DNA of 64,000 bases, from assembly GCF_001578185.1 (NCBI RefSeq), contig NZ_CP011008.1, positions 2,570,001-2,634,000 of the forward strand. Reading direction: 5' to 3'. The notes beneath the pieces are model-generated. The model searched no databases. It was not told where the DNA came from and worked only from the letters and a program-made list of their open reading frames with translations. The stretch comes from Peribacillus simplex (GTDB lineage Bacteria > Bacillota > Bacilli > Bacillales > DSM-1321). A program made the position numbers and the translations under genes. Shown in pieces: positions 26,650-35,160 of the stretch. The first letter of the stretch is position 1. Every line of letters begins with the position of its first letter.

Positions 26650-26997
26650 GGATATGCTCGTGTTTCAGCAAAAGATCAAAACTTGGAATTGAAGACCGAT
26701 ATATCTTCATTAATAAGCAAAGTGGAAAAGATTTTAACCGGCCTCTATATCAAGAGATTTCACGATTTGATAGTAGGAAATCTAGAGGTGTGGGTAATGC
26801 TGGAAAATTAATAGAGGCCCAATTATAAAAATTCTGCTTTCATATGTGGCTTAGCAAGAACGTAGAAAAAATAAGCAAACGATAGACTGAAGGAATTGAA
26901 GTGGAAAAGAATAACGGCGTAAGATTTTGGACGACGTAAGTTGAAATTAATAATGACTTCATTCAAGTATATGATAATGGAATCAACGATTAGATTT
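26650..26997 (+). pseudogene. Decayed serine recombinase (Tn3-type resolvase)
   Basis: The start KIGYARVSAKDQNLELKTDI is the resolvase N-terminal catalytic motif. After frame changes, KQSGKDFNRPLYQEI, ERRKNKQTI, GIEVEKNNGVRFGRRKL and EINNDFIQVYDNGIND follow in the order found in intact resolvases. The central catalytic part is deleted and several frameshifts and stops are present, so it is inactive. No inverted repeats of a parent transposon were seen. Confidence 0.75.
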
Positions 26998-26999
26998 TA

Positions 27000-27210
27000 C
27001 AAACCCTAAAAAAGTTCCAGTTTGTTTTTAGGAATCCACTCCCTTTTTTCCGACTGGCTGCCAAGCCTCATCAAAGCAAGCGACTGTGGGTTACGAAAGG
27101 TACGAGTCTCGTGAGGGAAAAACGAGAACCCCGCCCACAGGCGCAAAGAGCGCCGCTGGCGGACCGTCCGCGGCAAGCGAATGCCTGAAGAGGAAATCAT
27201 TTTACAAACC
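27000..27210 (-). repeat. Dispersed GC-rich repeat, copy 2
   Basis: A GC-rich block in AT-rich surroundings, flanked by TTTACAAACCCT at 26998-27009 and TTTACAAACCCT near 27201. It shares TGCCAAGCCTCATCAAAGCA with copy 1 and GCGCCTGTGGG-type core sequence with copy 3 at 31320. Confidence 0.55.
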
Positions 27211-27224
27211 CTCAATATCTTAAA

Positions 27225-27683
27225 TTATTTTTTTATTTCAAGGCTTTTTAACATTTGCCTAACGCTCCAAGATGATAAGCTGAGTGGGCAATGGTCGCGT
27301 TTAGATTTGTCAGCCATTTTACTAAATCGATTGTTTCGATTTCAGTGAAAAGAGTTACATATTCTTTTTGTAATCCCTCCCTGATTTCCGCCCATTTCAC
27401 CTCATCAACATGAGTAATGGTCCAACTTGCGTCCGATCTTTTTCAAAGTCTGTGCCACTGATCATTGTTCGGATCACCCATAAATAATACCGTATGTGGT
27501 CAGAATGAGCAGCAATGGTTGATCCTTTTATGGACCATGAAGCGTCTTCTGCTGTTAAACCATCGAGTGTCCCGAAAACCCCTGTATTCGGTTTTGAATC
27601 AGTATAATAGCTTCCTTCATTTCCAGGCCCTCAAACGTTTCTTTCAAAAGCGTTTTTATCGAACTTGCCAACGTCTCGCTCAT
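27225..27683 (-). pseudogene. DinB-family protein, frameshifted
   Basis: An ATG at 27683 after GGGAGG opens MSETLASSIKTLLKETFEG; after a frameshift GNEGSYYTDSKPNTGVFG, TAEDASWSIKGSTIAAHSDHIRYYLW follows, then WTITHVDEVKWAEIREGL and IAHSAYHLGA with RQMLKSLEIKK in a third frame. These are the segments of an intact DinB/DUF1572-type protein with its histidine-rich helices. At least three frame changes make it a pseudogene. Confidence 0.7.
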
Positions 27684-27904
27684 TTCAATTCCTCCCAAAT
27701 GTTTTAATCGACTTCATTACTTTATAAAACACTAAGAAAAATCAATAATCGTTTATTTTTTGTTAAATTAATCCAAAAAACGGGAGTTTAAAGAATTACT
27801 CGATCACCTGGCATATGGTAAGGGTTTTCTTAACTTTCGAGTACAGTTAACAACCTTATATGGTATTGACGCTGCTCTAAACGTGAAAAAAATAAAAACA
27901 CCTT
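27684..27904. other. Intergenic stretch with an unidentified reading frame
   Basis: A plus-strand frame without a start (about 27790-27905) reads ELLDHLAYGKGFLNFRVQLT and ends in KKIKTP; it has the look of protein sequence but matches nothing I recognise, probably another remnant. Confidence 0.3.
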
Positions 27905-27938
27905 AAAAAGACCGTTCCTTAAATAAACAGGAACGGCC
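27905..27938 (-). terminator. Terminator
   Basis: GACCGTTCCT and AGGAACGGCC pair around a 9-base loop with TTTTT following on the minus strand, 49 bases downstream of the hypothetical gene. Confidence 0.7.
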
Positions 27939-27986
27939 TTAATTATTTATTTGAAAATATGATTCAGTCTGAAATGTTAAAAGTTT

Positions 27987-28307
27987 TTAATAGCTTTTCA
28001 AACGCTCCTCCAGGGACACAATTCTAAACTTTAACTCTTGATTCGTGTCTAAGCCTCCTATTACAATTTGATTATCTTCCGTAATGGTGACATATCTGAA
28101 GGTTTCATCTCCATGGATCTTTATTTTTGTCTCCAATGTCGTTTCCATTTTTGCAAAAACTTGATCTGTGTATTTTAGCGGAAGTAGATCATCTAATCCC
28201 TCATCGGGGCTACCAAGCCACTTAAACATGAAATCCTTCAATGAATATTGTTCAATCATCGATAAATGATCTTTAAATGCTAATTTGTCTATTGTAATCT
28301 CTTTCAA
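27987..28307 (-). CDS. Hypothetical protein
   Basis: A soluble, acidic protein of about 106 residues that I do not recognise. It shows alternating charged helices and a C-terminal beta-rich half (FRYVTITEDNQIVIGGLD), no signal peptide, no cysteines and no membrane segment. A TTG at 28307 lies eight bases after GAGGAG and is preferred to the GTG at 28316 that would sit on top of that site. It has its own terminator, so it is likely expressed. Confidence 0.6.
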   Translation of the reverse strand: MKEITIDKLAFKDHLSMIEQYSLKDFMFKWLGSPDEGLDDLLPLKYTDQVFAKMETTLETKIKIHGDETFRYVTITEDNQIVIGGLDTNQELKFRIVSLEERLKSY

Positions 28308-28683
28308 CTTAACCACTCCTCAATCGTATTTAAAGTTTATCTCGATAAACTCTTAACATCAAGGGCATTCCAATGACAAACGATTACATTTTGATTACTT
28401 GCTGTCTAAATAAACCCATCCATACCAATAAACGGTACAGGACAATGACAGGTGAGCTTTCTTGAAATACAAATTAGGAATGAATTTTTTCACTTGTGTA
28501 GATAATTAATGGCCTGGAGAAATACGCCTTTCATAAATATTCAGAGGAAATTCTTCCTGCGGTTTTCAAGCGGGGCACAAATTTTATATACTTTATGCAC
28601 CATTTTATTTATATTTTTTGACCTCTTTACGAAAATCTGGCACCAAGATTCATTCTGTTAATCAGGATGTTCATTCCAGCCTC
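28308..28683. other. Intergenic region, nothing recognised
   Basis: No gene or strong repeat seen; contains the promoter region of the hypothetical gene on the minus strand. Confidence 0.4.
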
Positions 28684-28725
28684 AAAAACAGCCTCCATTT
28701 CTTTAAGGAAATGGAGGCTGTTTTT
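28684..28725. terminator. Bidirectional terminator after osmC-like gene
   Basis: AAAAACAGCCTCCATTTC and GAAATGGAGGCTGTTTTT form a perfect 18-bp stem with a 6-base loop. Confidence 0.85.
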
Positions 28726-28781
28726 CTTAAATGATAAATGTAAAAACAACTTTCTGGTTTATGATAGCCCTTAAATTAACA

Positions 28782-29207
28782 TTATAATTCTTGGTTTCCT
28801 TTAACGCCATTTATCGAATAGCTCATTTTTATGTTGGCATTTAATGAGTGATATACTGAACAGTACGTATTTTTCGATAGTTGAATCGCACGCACCACTT
28901 TATCTTCAGGCAGATCACCCTCCAATAAATAGTGGATATGAAAATCGGTAAACCGCTTAGGGTGGTTTTCTGATCGTTCCCCTTCTATCTCTATTTGAAA
29001 GGCCTTTGTTTCAAATCGCATTTTTTTTAAAATCATTACAATATCAATACCTGTGCACCCTGCAAGAGAATGCAAAAGTAACTCAGTGGGTCTTGCTCCA
29101 CTATTTTTCCCTCCTACGTCTTCGGCAGCATCCATCTTTATTTCATGTCCCGACGGAGTTGTGCCAGAAAAGGCCATTTCCCCTGTCCATGTAATCATTG
29201 ACTTCAT
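28782..29207 (-). CDS. OsmC/Ohr-family protein
   Basis: A 141-residue OsmC-like protein. The two redox cysteines are in place: one in HSLAGCTGID (about 51) and one in KNTYCSVYHSL (about 116). OsmC and Ohr proteins reduce organic hydroperoxides in the cytoplasm; the YhfA-like subgroup to which this seems closer has no proven substrate. The gene stands alone, starting at an ATG after GGGAGG and ending with a strong terminator. Confidence 0.87.
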   Translation of the reverse strand: MKSMITWTGEMAFSGTTPSGHEIKMDAAEDVGGKNSGARPTELLLHSLAGCTGIDIVMILKKMRFETKAFQIEIEGERSENHPKRFTDFHIHYLLEGDLPEDKVVRAIQLSKNTYCSVYHSLNANIKMSYSINGVKGNQEL

Positions 29208-29435
29208 TTAATTCAATTCCTCCCTTTCTTGATGTTTTGTTCTAAAAATAGGCCACATGTCTATTTAATGTAAGTACAGGTCATTTAAGTCTTAAAATAA
29301 TACTTCCCCAATATTGCGGTCAGTCCGTATATTAAAGGTCCTTGGCTTCAGGATTGTATTTTGACCTTAATTTGTGATGAACTTTCAATAATATTATTTC
29401 CAAAAGACTTGCCCAGATAGTCATACTTACATAAC

Positions 29436-31052
29436 CTACCATGAAGTTTTATAGTTTCCTTTACCATTTAAAGGAGTTTTATAATTATTATTTTCCCCTT
29501 TTTGCCAAGTAATATTGCCATTTTCATCTTTCATGACGAACTTGAATTCATAGAGTCGATCTGCTGCTAAACGGAAAGTTCCACTCCAGCTCCCTTCTTT
29601 GTTTTGCGTGAGTTTATATTCGTAATCTTCAACATTCCATCTGCCGATTTCCCCTCTATCCCCTATTAAGTAAACTCCCTGTGTGACAGGTACATTTTCA
29701 ACTGTGAATATAACTGGAATCGACTTGCCTTCCAATTTATCCTTCATCATCCTGAACTCATTTGTAGGGTTTCCTTCATCGTCGAATAAATAGGACATCC
29801 TCAGCAAGGTAAATCCCTCAAAACCATGGTTAAAAACCATTTCTGCTATATTGTCAAAGCCCCATTCATTATTGATCAGCGGGAGTGCGTTTTCTCCGTT
29901 TAAAGAAATTCCTTTTTCATTAGCTAAAGAGGCAATATGTGTCACCAACGTTTTAGGAGCGCTATATGATGGTGCAATATGTGCGTCTTGGTCTCCCATT
30001 TCCAAACAGGTGAACGTGAGGGCCATATTCGATTTCTTAAATTGATTCAATAATTGGGAGTAGTTATAGTACCCGGCACTATACTCTGCTGAATGCGGTA
30101 GTACTGGATCATTCATTTTCCAATGGACTCCTGAGATTTTAGCTCCAATTGGCACGCCAAAGACTTTATCAAAATGTTTATGGGCAAATTTAGAGATCTT
30201 TGCAAGATGTTTTTCGAGTGCTCCTTGATACCATTGCATAAAGTCGTATCCAAATTGTGTATCGATTGCTCCGCCCTTGGTGAAAAATTCATCCCCGTTT
30301 CCAGGTGGCTGAATCTCATTCCAGTTTTTATACGTTTCACCCCAGGCAGCATTTAATTTTTTTATCGTTGAATATTTTTCTCTCAAGGTAAGCCTGAAAT
30401 CCCGTTTCGCTCCTTCTGTATAAACTTGAAGCTGGCCCCTTTCAGGATAATCCCAGCCATCAGCATTTTGATAGGAGGGATATCTTAGCTCCCCAGCTGG
30501 TCCTGCACTTAGATATATTTTGGCTATTAGGTCCTTCTTATCAGCAAAGTTCTCTGCAAAGGATTTATACAATTCGTTGTACTGATTTGCTGTACCTTCC
30601 CACCAAGGAGCAAGTACTTCTTTATTCCAGAAACCACTTTCACTCTTGAATACCATGTTATCTAGAGTGTCCTTATTCCAGAGCCAACTCGGGATAGGAT
30701 AGTTACAATCATCCCCCACATTACCGCCGCATTGATGTGTAGACAGAATGGGCACCCATTTTAAACCGGATGCTTCCACTGTTTCCGCATATTTTTTATA
30801 ATAGGACCAATCAAACTGATTATCTTTTTTACTCTCGACTAACCCCCACCAGATATCTGTCGTTATTGCATATACTCCATTTTCCTTCAACTGAGTTAAC
30901 TGTGCTTCAAATGCCTCCCAATCTGTTATTTCACCCAATGGGGCCATTACATAAAGCTTGTAATCTGGTTTTACTTCTGCTATTCCAGGTGAAGTACTTA
31001 AAGGAACAAAACACAGCATAAAGGTAAAAACGCCAACAGATAATTTGTTCAT
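29436..31052 (-). CDS. Secreted beta-amylase (GH14) with CBM20 starch-binding domain
   Basis: A 538-residue enzyme with an N-terminal signal peptide (to about residue 25), a GH14 barrel and a C-terminal CBM20 domain (about 440-538, GVYLIGDRGEIGRWN...YEFKFVMKD). The family motifs STHQCGGNVGDDCNYPIP and GPAGELRYPSY are intact, giving catalytic acid Glu188 and base Glu387 (LNGENALPL). It releases maltose from non-reducing ends of starch outside the cell. The length equals that of Bacillus beta-amylases. It is a single-gene unit with a sigma-A promoter and a catabolite-repression site upstream. Confidence 0.93.
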   Translation of the reverse strand: MNKLSVGVFTFMLCFVPLSTSPGIAEVKPDYKLYVMAPLGEITDWEAFEAQLTQLKENGVYAITTDIWWGLVESKKDNQFDWSYYKKYAETVEASGLKWVPILSTHQCGGNVGDDCNYPIPSWLWNKDTLDNMVFKSESGFWNKEVLAPWWEGTANQYNELYKSFAENFADKKDLIAKIYLSAGPAGELRYPSYQNADGWDYPERGQLQVYTEGAKRDFRLTLREKYSTIKKLNAAWGETYKNWNEIQPPGNGDEFFTKGGAIDTQFGYDFMQWYQGALEKHLAKISKFAHKHFDKVFGVPIGAKISGVHWKMNDPVLPHSAEYSAGYYNYSQLLNQFKKSNMALTFTCLEMGDQDAHIAPSYSAPKTLVTHIASLANEKGISLNGENALPLINNEWGFDNIAEMVFNHGFEGFTLLRMSYLFDDEGNPTNEFRMMKDKLEGKSIPVIFTVENVPVTQGVYLIGDRGEIGRWNVEDYEYKLTQNKEGSWSGTFRLAADRLYEFKFVMKDENGNITWQKGENNNYKTPLNGKGNYKTSW

Positions 31053-31096
31053 AAAAACGCCAACCTTTCCCCTATTTATTCATAAAAATCCCTGGT

Positions 31097-31111
31097 TGAG
31101 ATCGCTTACAT
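31097..31111 (-). promoter_or_regulatory. CcpA site (cre) for beta-amylase
   Basis: ATGTAAGCGATCTCA on the minus strand fits the cre consensus WTGNAANCGNWNNCW at every position. It lies about 27-41 bases downstream of the inferred transcription start, a position where CcpA acts as a roadblock; glucose repression of amylase is expected. Confidence 0.7.
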
Positions 31112-31144
31112 CCATTCGTTAAATAAAGTCACTCCTTTACTAGA

Positions 31145-31173
31145 AATTATATTTGTTTTGGTAATATTTATCA
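31145..31173 (-). promoter_or_regulatory. Sigma-A promoter of beta-amylase
   Basis: TTGATA (31168-31173) and TATAAT (31145-31150) are 17 bases apart on the minus strand, about 95 bases upstream of the start codon. Confidence 0.75.
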
Positions 31174-31221
31174 ATTTAATTCGTCGGGGGAATATGTTCA
31201 TAGCTCCTCAAAGAAAAAAAT

Positions 31222-31245
31222 GGATAGTCCTATAAGAGACTATCC
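31222..31245 (-). terminator. Hairpin insulating the beta-amylase gene
   Basis: GGATAGTC and GACTATCC with an 8-base loop, followed by TTTTTTT on the minus strand. Confidence 0.6.
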
Positions 31246-31248
31246 AGC

Positions 31249-31293
31249 AGACTATAGACAAACTCGATAAATAATTGAGTTTGTCTATAGTCT
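31249..31293 (+). terminator. 17-bp perfect hairpin at an IS boundary
   Basis: AGACTATAGACAAACTC and GAGTTTGTCTATAGTCT enclose an 11-base loop and are followed by TTTTT on the plus strand. It abuts IS1182-like sequence and may be an IS end that blocks read-through transcription. Confidence 0.6.
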
Positions 31294-31319
31294 TTTTAAG
31301 GGTTTGTAAATTTTTGAAC

Positions 31320-31442
31320 GTTGATTGGAACGTAGGGCACTCGTTTTCCGCGGGCGCTCCACTCTTGGCGCCCTTTGTGCCTGTGGGGCCTCCCGTGGGC
31401 ACGCTTTTCCCGCAAGAGTCCCGCACACCCGTTCCAATCAAC
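31320..31442. repeat. GC-rich 123-bp element with 13-bp inverted ends (dispersed repeat, copy 3)
   Basis: Perfect inverted ends GTTGATTGGAACG (31320-31332) and CGTTCCAATCAAC (31430-31442) bound a GC-rich core (CCGCGGGCG...GGCGCCCTTTGTGCCTGTGGGG) related to the repeat at 27000-27210. It lies between the hairpin and the transposase start, so it may be the untranslated region of an IS or a small element of its own. Confidence 0.6.
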
Positions 31443-31483
31443 TTTGTTTTAAAATAGAAGGATAAAAACATGGAGTGATAAGG

Positions 31484-31643
31484 ATGGCTTCTAAACATTA
31501 TTCTATTCAGCAAGATCAACTTGAAATGATTACGATAGATCAATTGGTGCCCGCAAACCATTTGGTTCGTAAAATGGAGGCCGTCATTAATTTTTTCTAA
31601 CATTTATGACTTGGTGAAAGACATGTATTCCGAAAAAGTAAAC
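31484..31643 (+). pseudogene. IS1182-family transposase, N-terminal fragment
   Basis: An ATG after GGAG encodes MASKHYSIQQDQLEMITIDQ, then LVPANHLVRKMEAVIN, the start of IS1182-type transposases. An extra T in a T6 run near 31593 shifts the frame; the expected NIYDLVKDMYSEK continues in the other frame. Sequence similarity then stops abruptly at about 31643, where another remnant begins. Inactive. Confidence 0.78.
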
Positions 31644-31869
31644 ATAGTTTTAATTCTTTCCAAGTACCCAGTTTTTCTCCATGAAGCTGAGCTAGAACCA
31701 GAATCAGGAACGCTACGATTCTAATTGCGGAAAATACTAAATATCCTGTAACATATGTTATCTGTTTTAGCGTTCCGAGTATATTTGGAACCAAGAATCC
31801 GCCAACCTCAGACAGCTCCCGCAATTCCTGTAATGAAACCAATTTCTTACTAACTGAAAGACAGCCCAT
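31644..31869 (-). pseudogene. C-terminal remnant of an MFS transporter (nitrate/nitrite type)
   Basis: The frame VGGFLVPNILGTLKQIT followed by GYLVFSAIRIVAFLILVLAQL resembles the last two helices of NarK/NasA-type transporters (GGLGGFxxPNxLG). There is no N-terminal part, and the end is fused to the IS1182 fragment. The family call is by eye and moderate. Confidence 0.45.
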
Positions 31870-32130
31870 TTGCCCATTCCGAGAAATAGCATAATGTATA
31901 AGGTATCAATAAGTTTGAAGAGAAGTTCTATCAAGTTTTATTTTTTCATTTTCATAAGCATAATAATAAGTGTTGATTCTTGATTTACCTTCAGACGATT
32001 ACTATTCTTCATTAGAGGGCGTAATCTTCCCGCGGCACGAAACGAAGAACTCCTTCATAAGATGTGTTATGAGCGGCATGTAGTGATTTAATAATCAGAT
32101 TATAGCCGGGGAAAGGTTGGGTGCAATAAT

Positions 32131-32673
32131 ATGAGGCAATATCCAATTCGTAATAATCCATTTCAAAATCTTCAGGAAAAAGACATGTCTTTTGAAGAGG
32201 TATTCGTTCATATTGTAGAATTCATGAAATTAAATCCTTCCGGTGACTATCGATTAATGGTCGGTACAGATTCGCAAGTACATAAAAAACATACAGTGTT
32301 CATTACAGGCATCGTGATACGTCAGGTCGGGAATGGTGTATGGGGTTGTATTAGAAAAGTGATGATTCCTAGAAGGATGATGCAATTACATGAACGTATT
32401 TCCCATGAATTGTCGTTAACTGAAGAGATCGTATCCATGTTTACGGAAGAAAGAAAAAATCAGTTAATCGATATTGTCCTGCCTGCTGTATATCAAGGGG
32501 CAACGTTCATCATGGAAGGGCATATTGATATCGGGATTGGAAAGCGGAACAAAACCAGTGAGTTTGTTAAAGAAATGGTAGCCAGGATGGAATCCATGGG
32601 AGTGGAACCTAAAATTAAACCCAATGCTTTCGTTGCTTCAAGCTATGCCAACCGGTATACAAAGCAAGAGTAA
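32131..32673 (+). CDS. ykuK: YkuK-like RNase H-fold protein (DUF458)
   Basis: A 180-residue protein of the DUF458/YkuK family: YRLMVGTDSQVHKKHTVFITGIVI carries the first acidic residue (Asp in GTDSQ) of an RNase H-like active site, and HIDIGIGKRNKTSEFVKEMV the second. The nuclease role is inferred from the fold and is not established for this family. No membrane or export signals. The start ATG follows AAAGG at a rather long distance. It stands alone. Confidence 0.82.
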   Translation: MRQYPIRNNPFQNLQEKDMSFEEVFVHIVEFMKLNPSGDYRLMVGTDSQVHKKHTVFITGIVIRQVGNGVWGCIRKVMIPRRMMQLHERISHELSLTEEIVSMFTEERKNQLIDIVLPAVYQGATFIMEGHIDIGIGKRNKTSEFVKEMVARMESMGVEPKIKPNAFVASSYANRYTKQE

Positions 32674-33205
32674 ATGACTCCAAAACATGCAAGAAGCCTA
32701 AACTGTGAGCAATGGAGCTTTTTTCAAAGTAGGTAAGATGGATGGTAATATATTATACTAGAACAATATAGGTTGGAAATTTCCTGTTCTTTTTTTCAAG
32801 CTAAAAGTTGTACATATATTCCTCTCGTACGTTGCTCTGAATAACGCAAAAAAACCGGCCTCAGACGAGACCGGTTTTAAAGATAGAAGCCGTTATTGCC
32901 GTATTCAGTAAGAAAGTTTTAAACCACCACTCCTTAAAGTGGGTGTTTGCAGAAACAATCCTGTTGTCCAAGTCAGTGACGAGGCATAACATTCCTGTTT
33001 CAATATAAAACTCCCTATTACAGCTTAAAGGTTAAAACTTAAATATCATTACGAACAGTACAGCTTGTATTGTTATATTACCTGAATTCCTTATATCTTA
33101 CAATGGTAATATTTGCTATAGCGATAACCAATCAAATTGGCTTTATCTTGGAATGGACGCCCTATTATCCCTTTATACTTAATAAGAGCATTCGTTAGGA
33201 TCAAA
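32674..33205. other. Non-coding stretch with two hairpins
   Basis: Contains the terminator at 32851-32878 and a hairpin ACCACTCCTTAAAGTGGGTG near 32922-32944 followed by structured-looking sequence to 33016 that is reminiscent of an IS200/IS605 right end. No transposase or TnpB reading frame remains. Confidence 0.35.
32851..32878 (+). terminator. Terminator downstream of ykuK
   Basis: AAAACCGG and CCGGTTTT around a 12-base loop; 180 bases beyond ykuK. Confidence 0.55.
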
Positions 33206-33559
33206 CTATTGATCAAAATAACTGATAATATCCACTTGGTCTTTATTTTGTAGATGATTGCTGGGATCTCCATAAAACCTTTTCGTGATTACACCTAATG
33301 CCTTTCTGCTGTTCTCCACTCGTAGATAAGGAACATCCAATCCCTTTATGTCGCGATCGCCAATCACAACCGAAGCCCCTTGACAAATTGCATCTTTAAT
33401 GTATTTATGGCCATCCTCCTTATATCCGTTTACGGCAACAAAAAGGTATCCATTTTTTATTTCTTTTGAGTTATCGGCGACACCTGTAATGGATATATCT
33501 TCAACGTCCTTCGGCAAATCCCAGTTTATTGCTTCATATATTACGTCTTTAAGGATCAT
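33206..33559 (-). pseudogene. MurE N-terminal domain fragment
   Basis: The 117-residue product (MILKDVIYEAINWDLPKD...) matches the N-terminal UDP-binding domain of MurE-type Mur ligases: DNSKEIKNGYLFVAVNGYKEDGHKYI and the YGDPSNHL that normally precedes the ATP-binding GTNGKTT. The sequence stops in unrelated residues just before that motif, so both the ATPase and the amino-acid-adding domains are missing. A good AAAGGAG precedes the ATG at 33559, so a short protein may still be made, but ligase activity is impossible. Confidence 0.7.
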
Positions 33560-33765
33560 TAACTTTTCTCCTTTTTCAATTAAGCTATTCACCTGTTTTT
33601 TGTAAAAAAAAACCTTCTTAATTCACATGCCATTATTAGTATTAACAAGTACTCTAAAAATAATTGTTAATATATAATTTGTTTGTTGGTAAAAAATGTT
33701 TTCAGGTTGAGTCCGCCAAAATAGATTATAGCCATTACCAAAAGCCCGTAAATTATGAAGAAAAA

Positions 33766-33789
33766 AAAGCAGCATGAATTGGCTGCTTT
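33766..33789 (-). terminator. Terminator of the MFS pump gene
   Basis: AAAGCAGC and GCTGCTTT with an 8-base loop, followed by TTTTTTTTC on the minus strand. Confidence 0.7.
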
Positions 33790-33906
33790 GCTTTAAAAGT
33801 AATATGGATATAACTAGTATATCTTCAAGTTAAATTGAGATTTTTTTCTCGTTTTCCCCAACCAAGTCAATCGCTAAGTTTACTATTCTTTTTCCATTAC
33901 CTACAC

Positions 33907-35160
33907 TTACGATTGAATTTCCAAGGGTTTTGTTTCGGCCTTTTGATTGTACAATGGCAAAATGAAAAACATCCCTAGGATAAAAAAGAAAGCCGCGGTT
34001 TCAAAAATGGAAACGAGTGAAAATTGCTCTTTCAACACCCCTGCAGCACTCATGGTCAAAACCATGGAGCCAGTGAACAATGGGCTTAAGATTCCATTGA
34101 CCCTTCCAATGAACTCGCCTTCGGTCCTCTGCAATATCAATGTATTGATCCCAATTTGAATACAAGGCAGCATCAGCCCATTAAAGAACTCGGCAGTAAG
34201 TGTAATCCAAAGGTTTGTTGACAGCCCCATTACCGCTATTCCAATGGCATTCACAAGCATTCCAAATGCTAATAATCTCTGAGGTGCCACCTTTTTGGCA
34301 AAAATCATCACTCCTGCTCCGCCTAAAATCATACCAATCCCATTCAACATAAATAACCATTGAAGATTTTCCTTAGGCAGACCCAGTTGTTCGGTAACAA
34401 GGAATATCGAGAGCGGCTGAATGAAACCCAGTCCGAGCCCGGCTGCCAGAAAACATAAACCAAGCAGACTCAGTTCTTTTTTTCGCAACACGTAGCTCAC
34501 TCCGCTTTTCATTTCCTGCCACAATGTTGTTTTGGCCTTTTGTTCATCAAGTTTGCGATCTTTTGGAAGGAAAGCTAGTGCACCAGCTGAAAATAAAAAC
34601 GCGAGGCCAGTTATAGCAATCGAGATATTGATCCCGAATGATTGGAAGGCAAATGTACCGAGAATCGGGCCTAAAACCATAAATACTGCGAAAACTGTCT
34701 GATAAACTGACATCCCTGTTTGAATTTGACTTTCTGGCAAATGCATTTTAAATAGCTTCATGCCTGATGGCTGAGAAAATTGAGAAAGTATCGCCGAAAT
34801 CAAAGTTGCAAAAAACACCATTTTCCAACTTCCGAAGATAAGCGTGATAAGCACAGCAAATACGGATATTGCACTTAAAATATCACACCAAACCATCGTT
34901 TTTTTCGGACTCCAGCGGTCAGCGAACGTCCCTCCAATAAATGAAAAAATAAAAATGGGTGCGAATTCCGCTACTGAAATCATTGAAATGGCAAAGGCAT
35001 CCCCATTTGTCTTTTCCATGACGAATAACAAAACTGCAAAATTCCGCACCCATATCCCTATTTGTAAAAACAAGCCTGAAAAGATGATGGCCCGAAATAC
35101 ACGATTTGTAAATAAGTTAGGTTCCTTATTACTCAATGTTACAGATGAGTTTTTTCCCAA
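33907..35160 (-). CDS. MFS efflux pump, DHA3/MefA-like
   Basis: A 417-residue, 12-helix major-facilitator protein; FVMEKTNGDAFAISMISVAEFAPIF and the GGTFADRWSPKKTM loop between helices 2 and 3 are typical of the DHA3 group that includes macrolide pumps of the MefA type. It probably exports a drug or small hydrophobic molecule. The start is a TTG at 35160, eight bases after AGGAGG; an upstream extension would run through that site. The ribosome binding site is enclosed in a hairpin and a long structured leader precedes it, which suggests inducible translation. Confidence 0.83.
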   Translation of the reverse strand: MGKNSSVTLSNKEPNLFTNRVFRAIIFSGLFLQIGIWVRNFAVLLFVMEKTNGDAFAISMISVAEFAPIFIFSFIGGTFADRWSPKKTMVWCDILSAISVFAVLITLIFGSWKMVFFATLISAILSQFSQPSGMKLFKMHLPESQIQTGMSVYQTVFAVFMVLGPILGTFAFQSFGINISIAITGLAFLFSAGALAFLPKDRKLDEQKAKTTLWQEMKSGVSYVLRKKELSLLGLCFLAAGLGLGFIQPLSIFLVTEQLGLPKENLQWLFMLNGIGMILGGAGVMIFAKKVAPQRLLAFGMLVNAIGIAVMGLSTNLWITLTAEFFNGLMLPCIQIGINTLILQRTEGEFIGRVNGILSPLFTGSMVLTMSAAGVLKEQFSLVSIFETAAFFFILGMFFILPLYNQKAETKPLEIQS

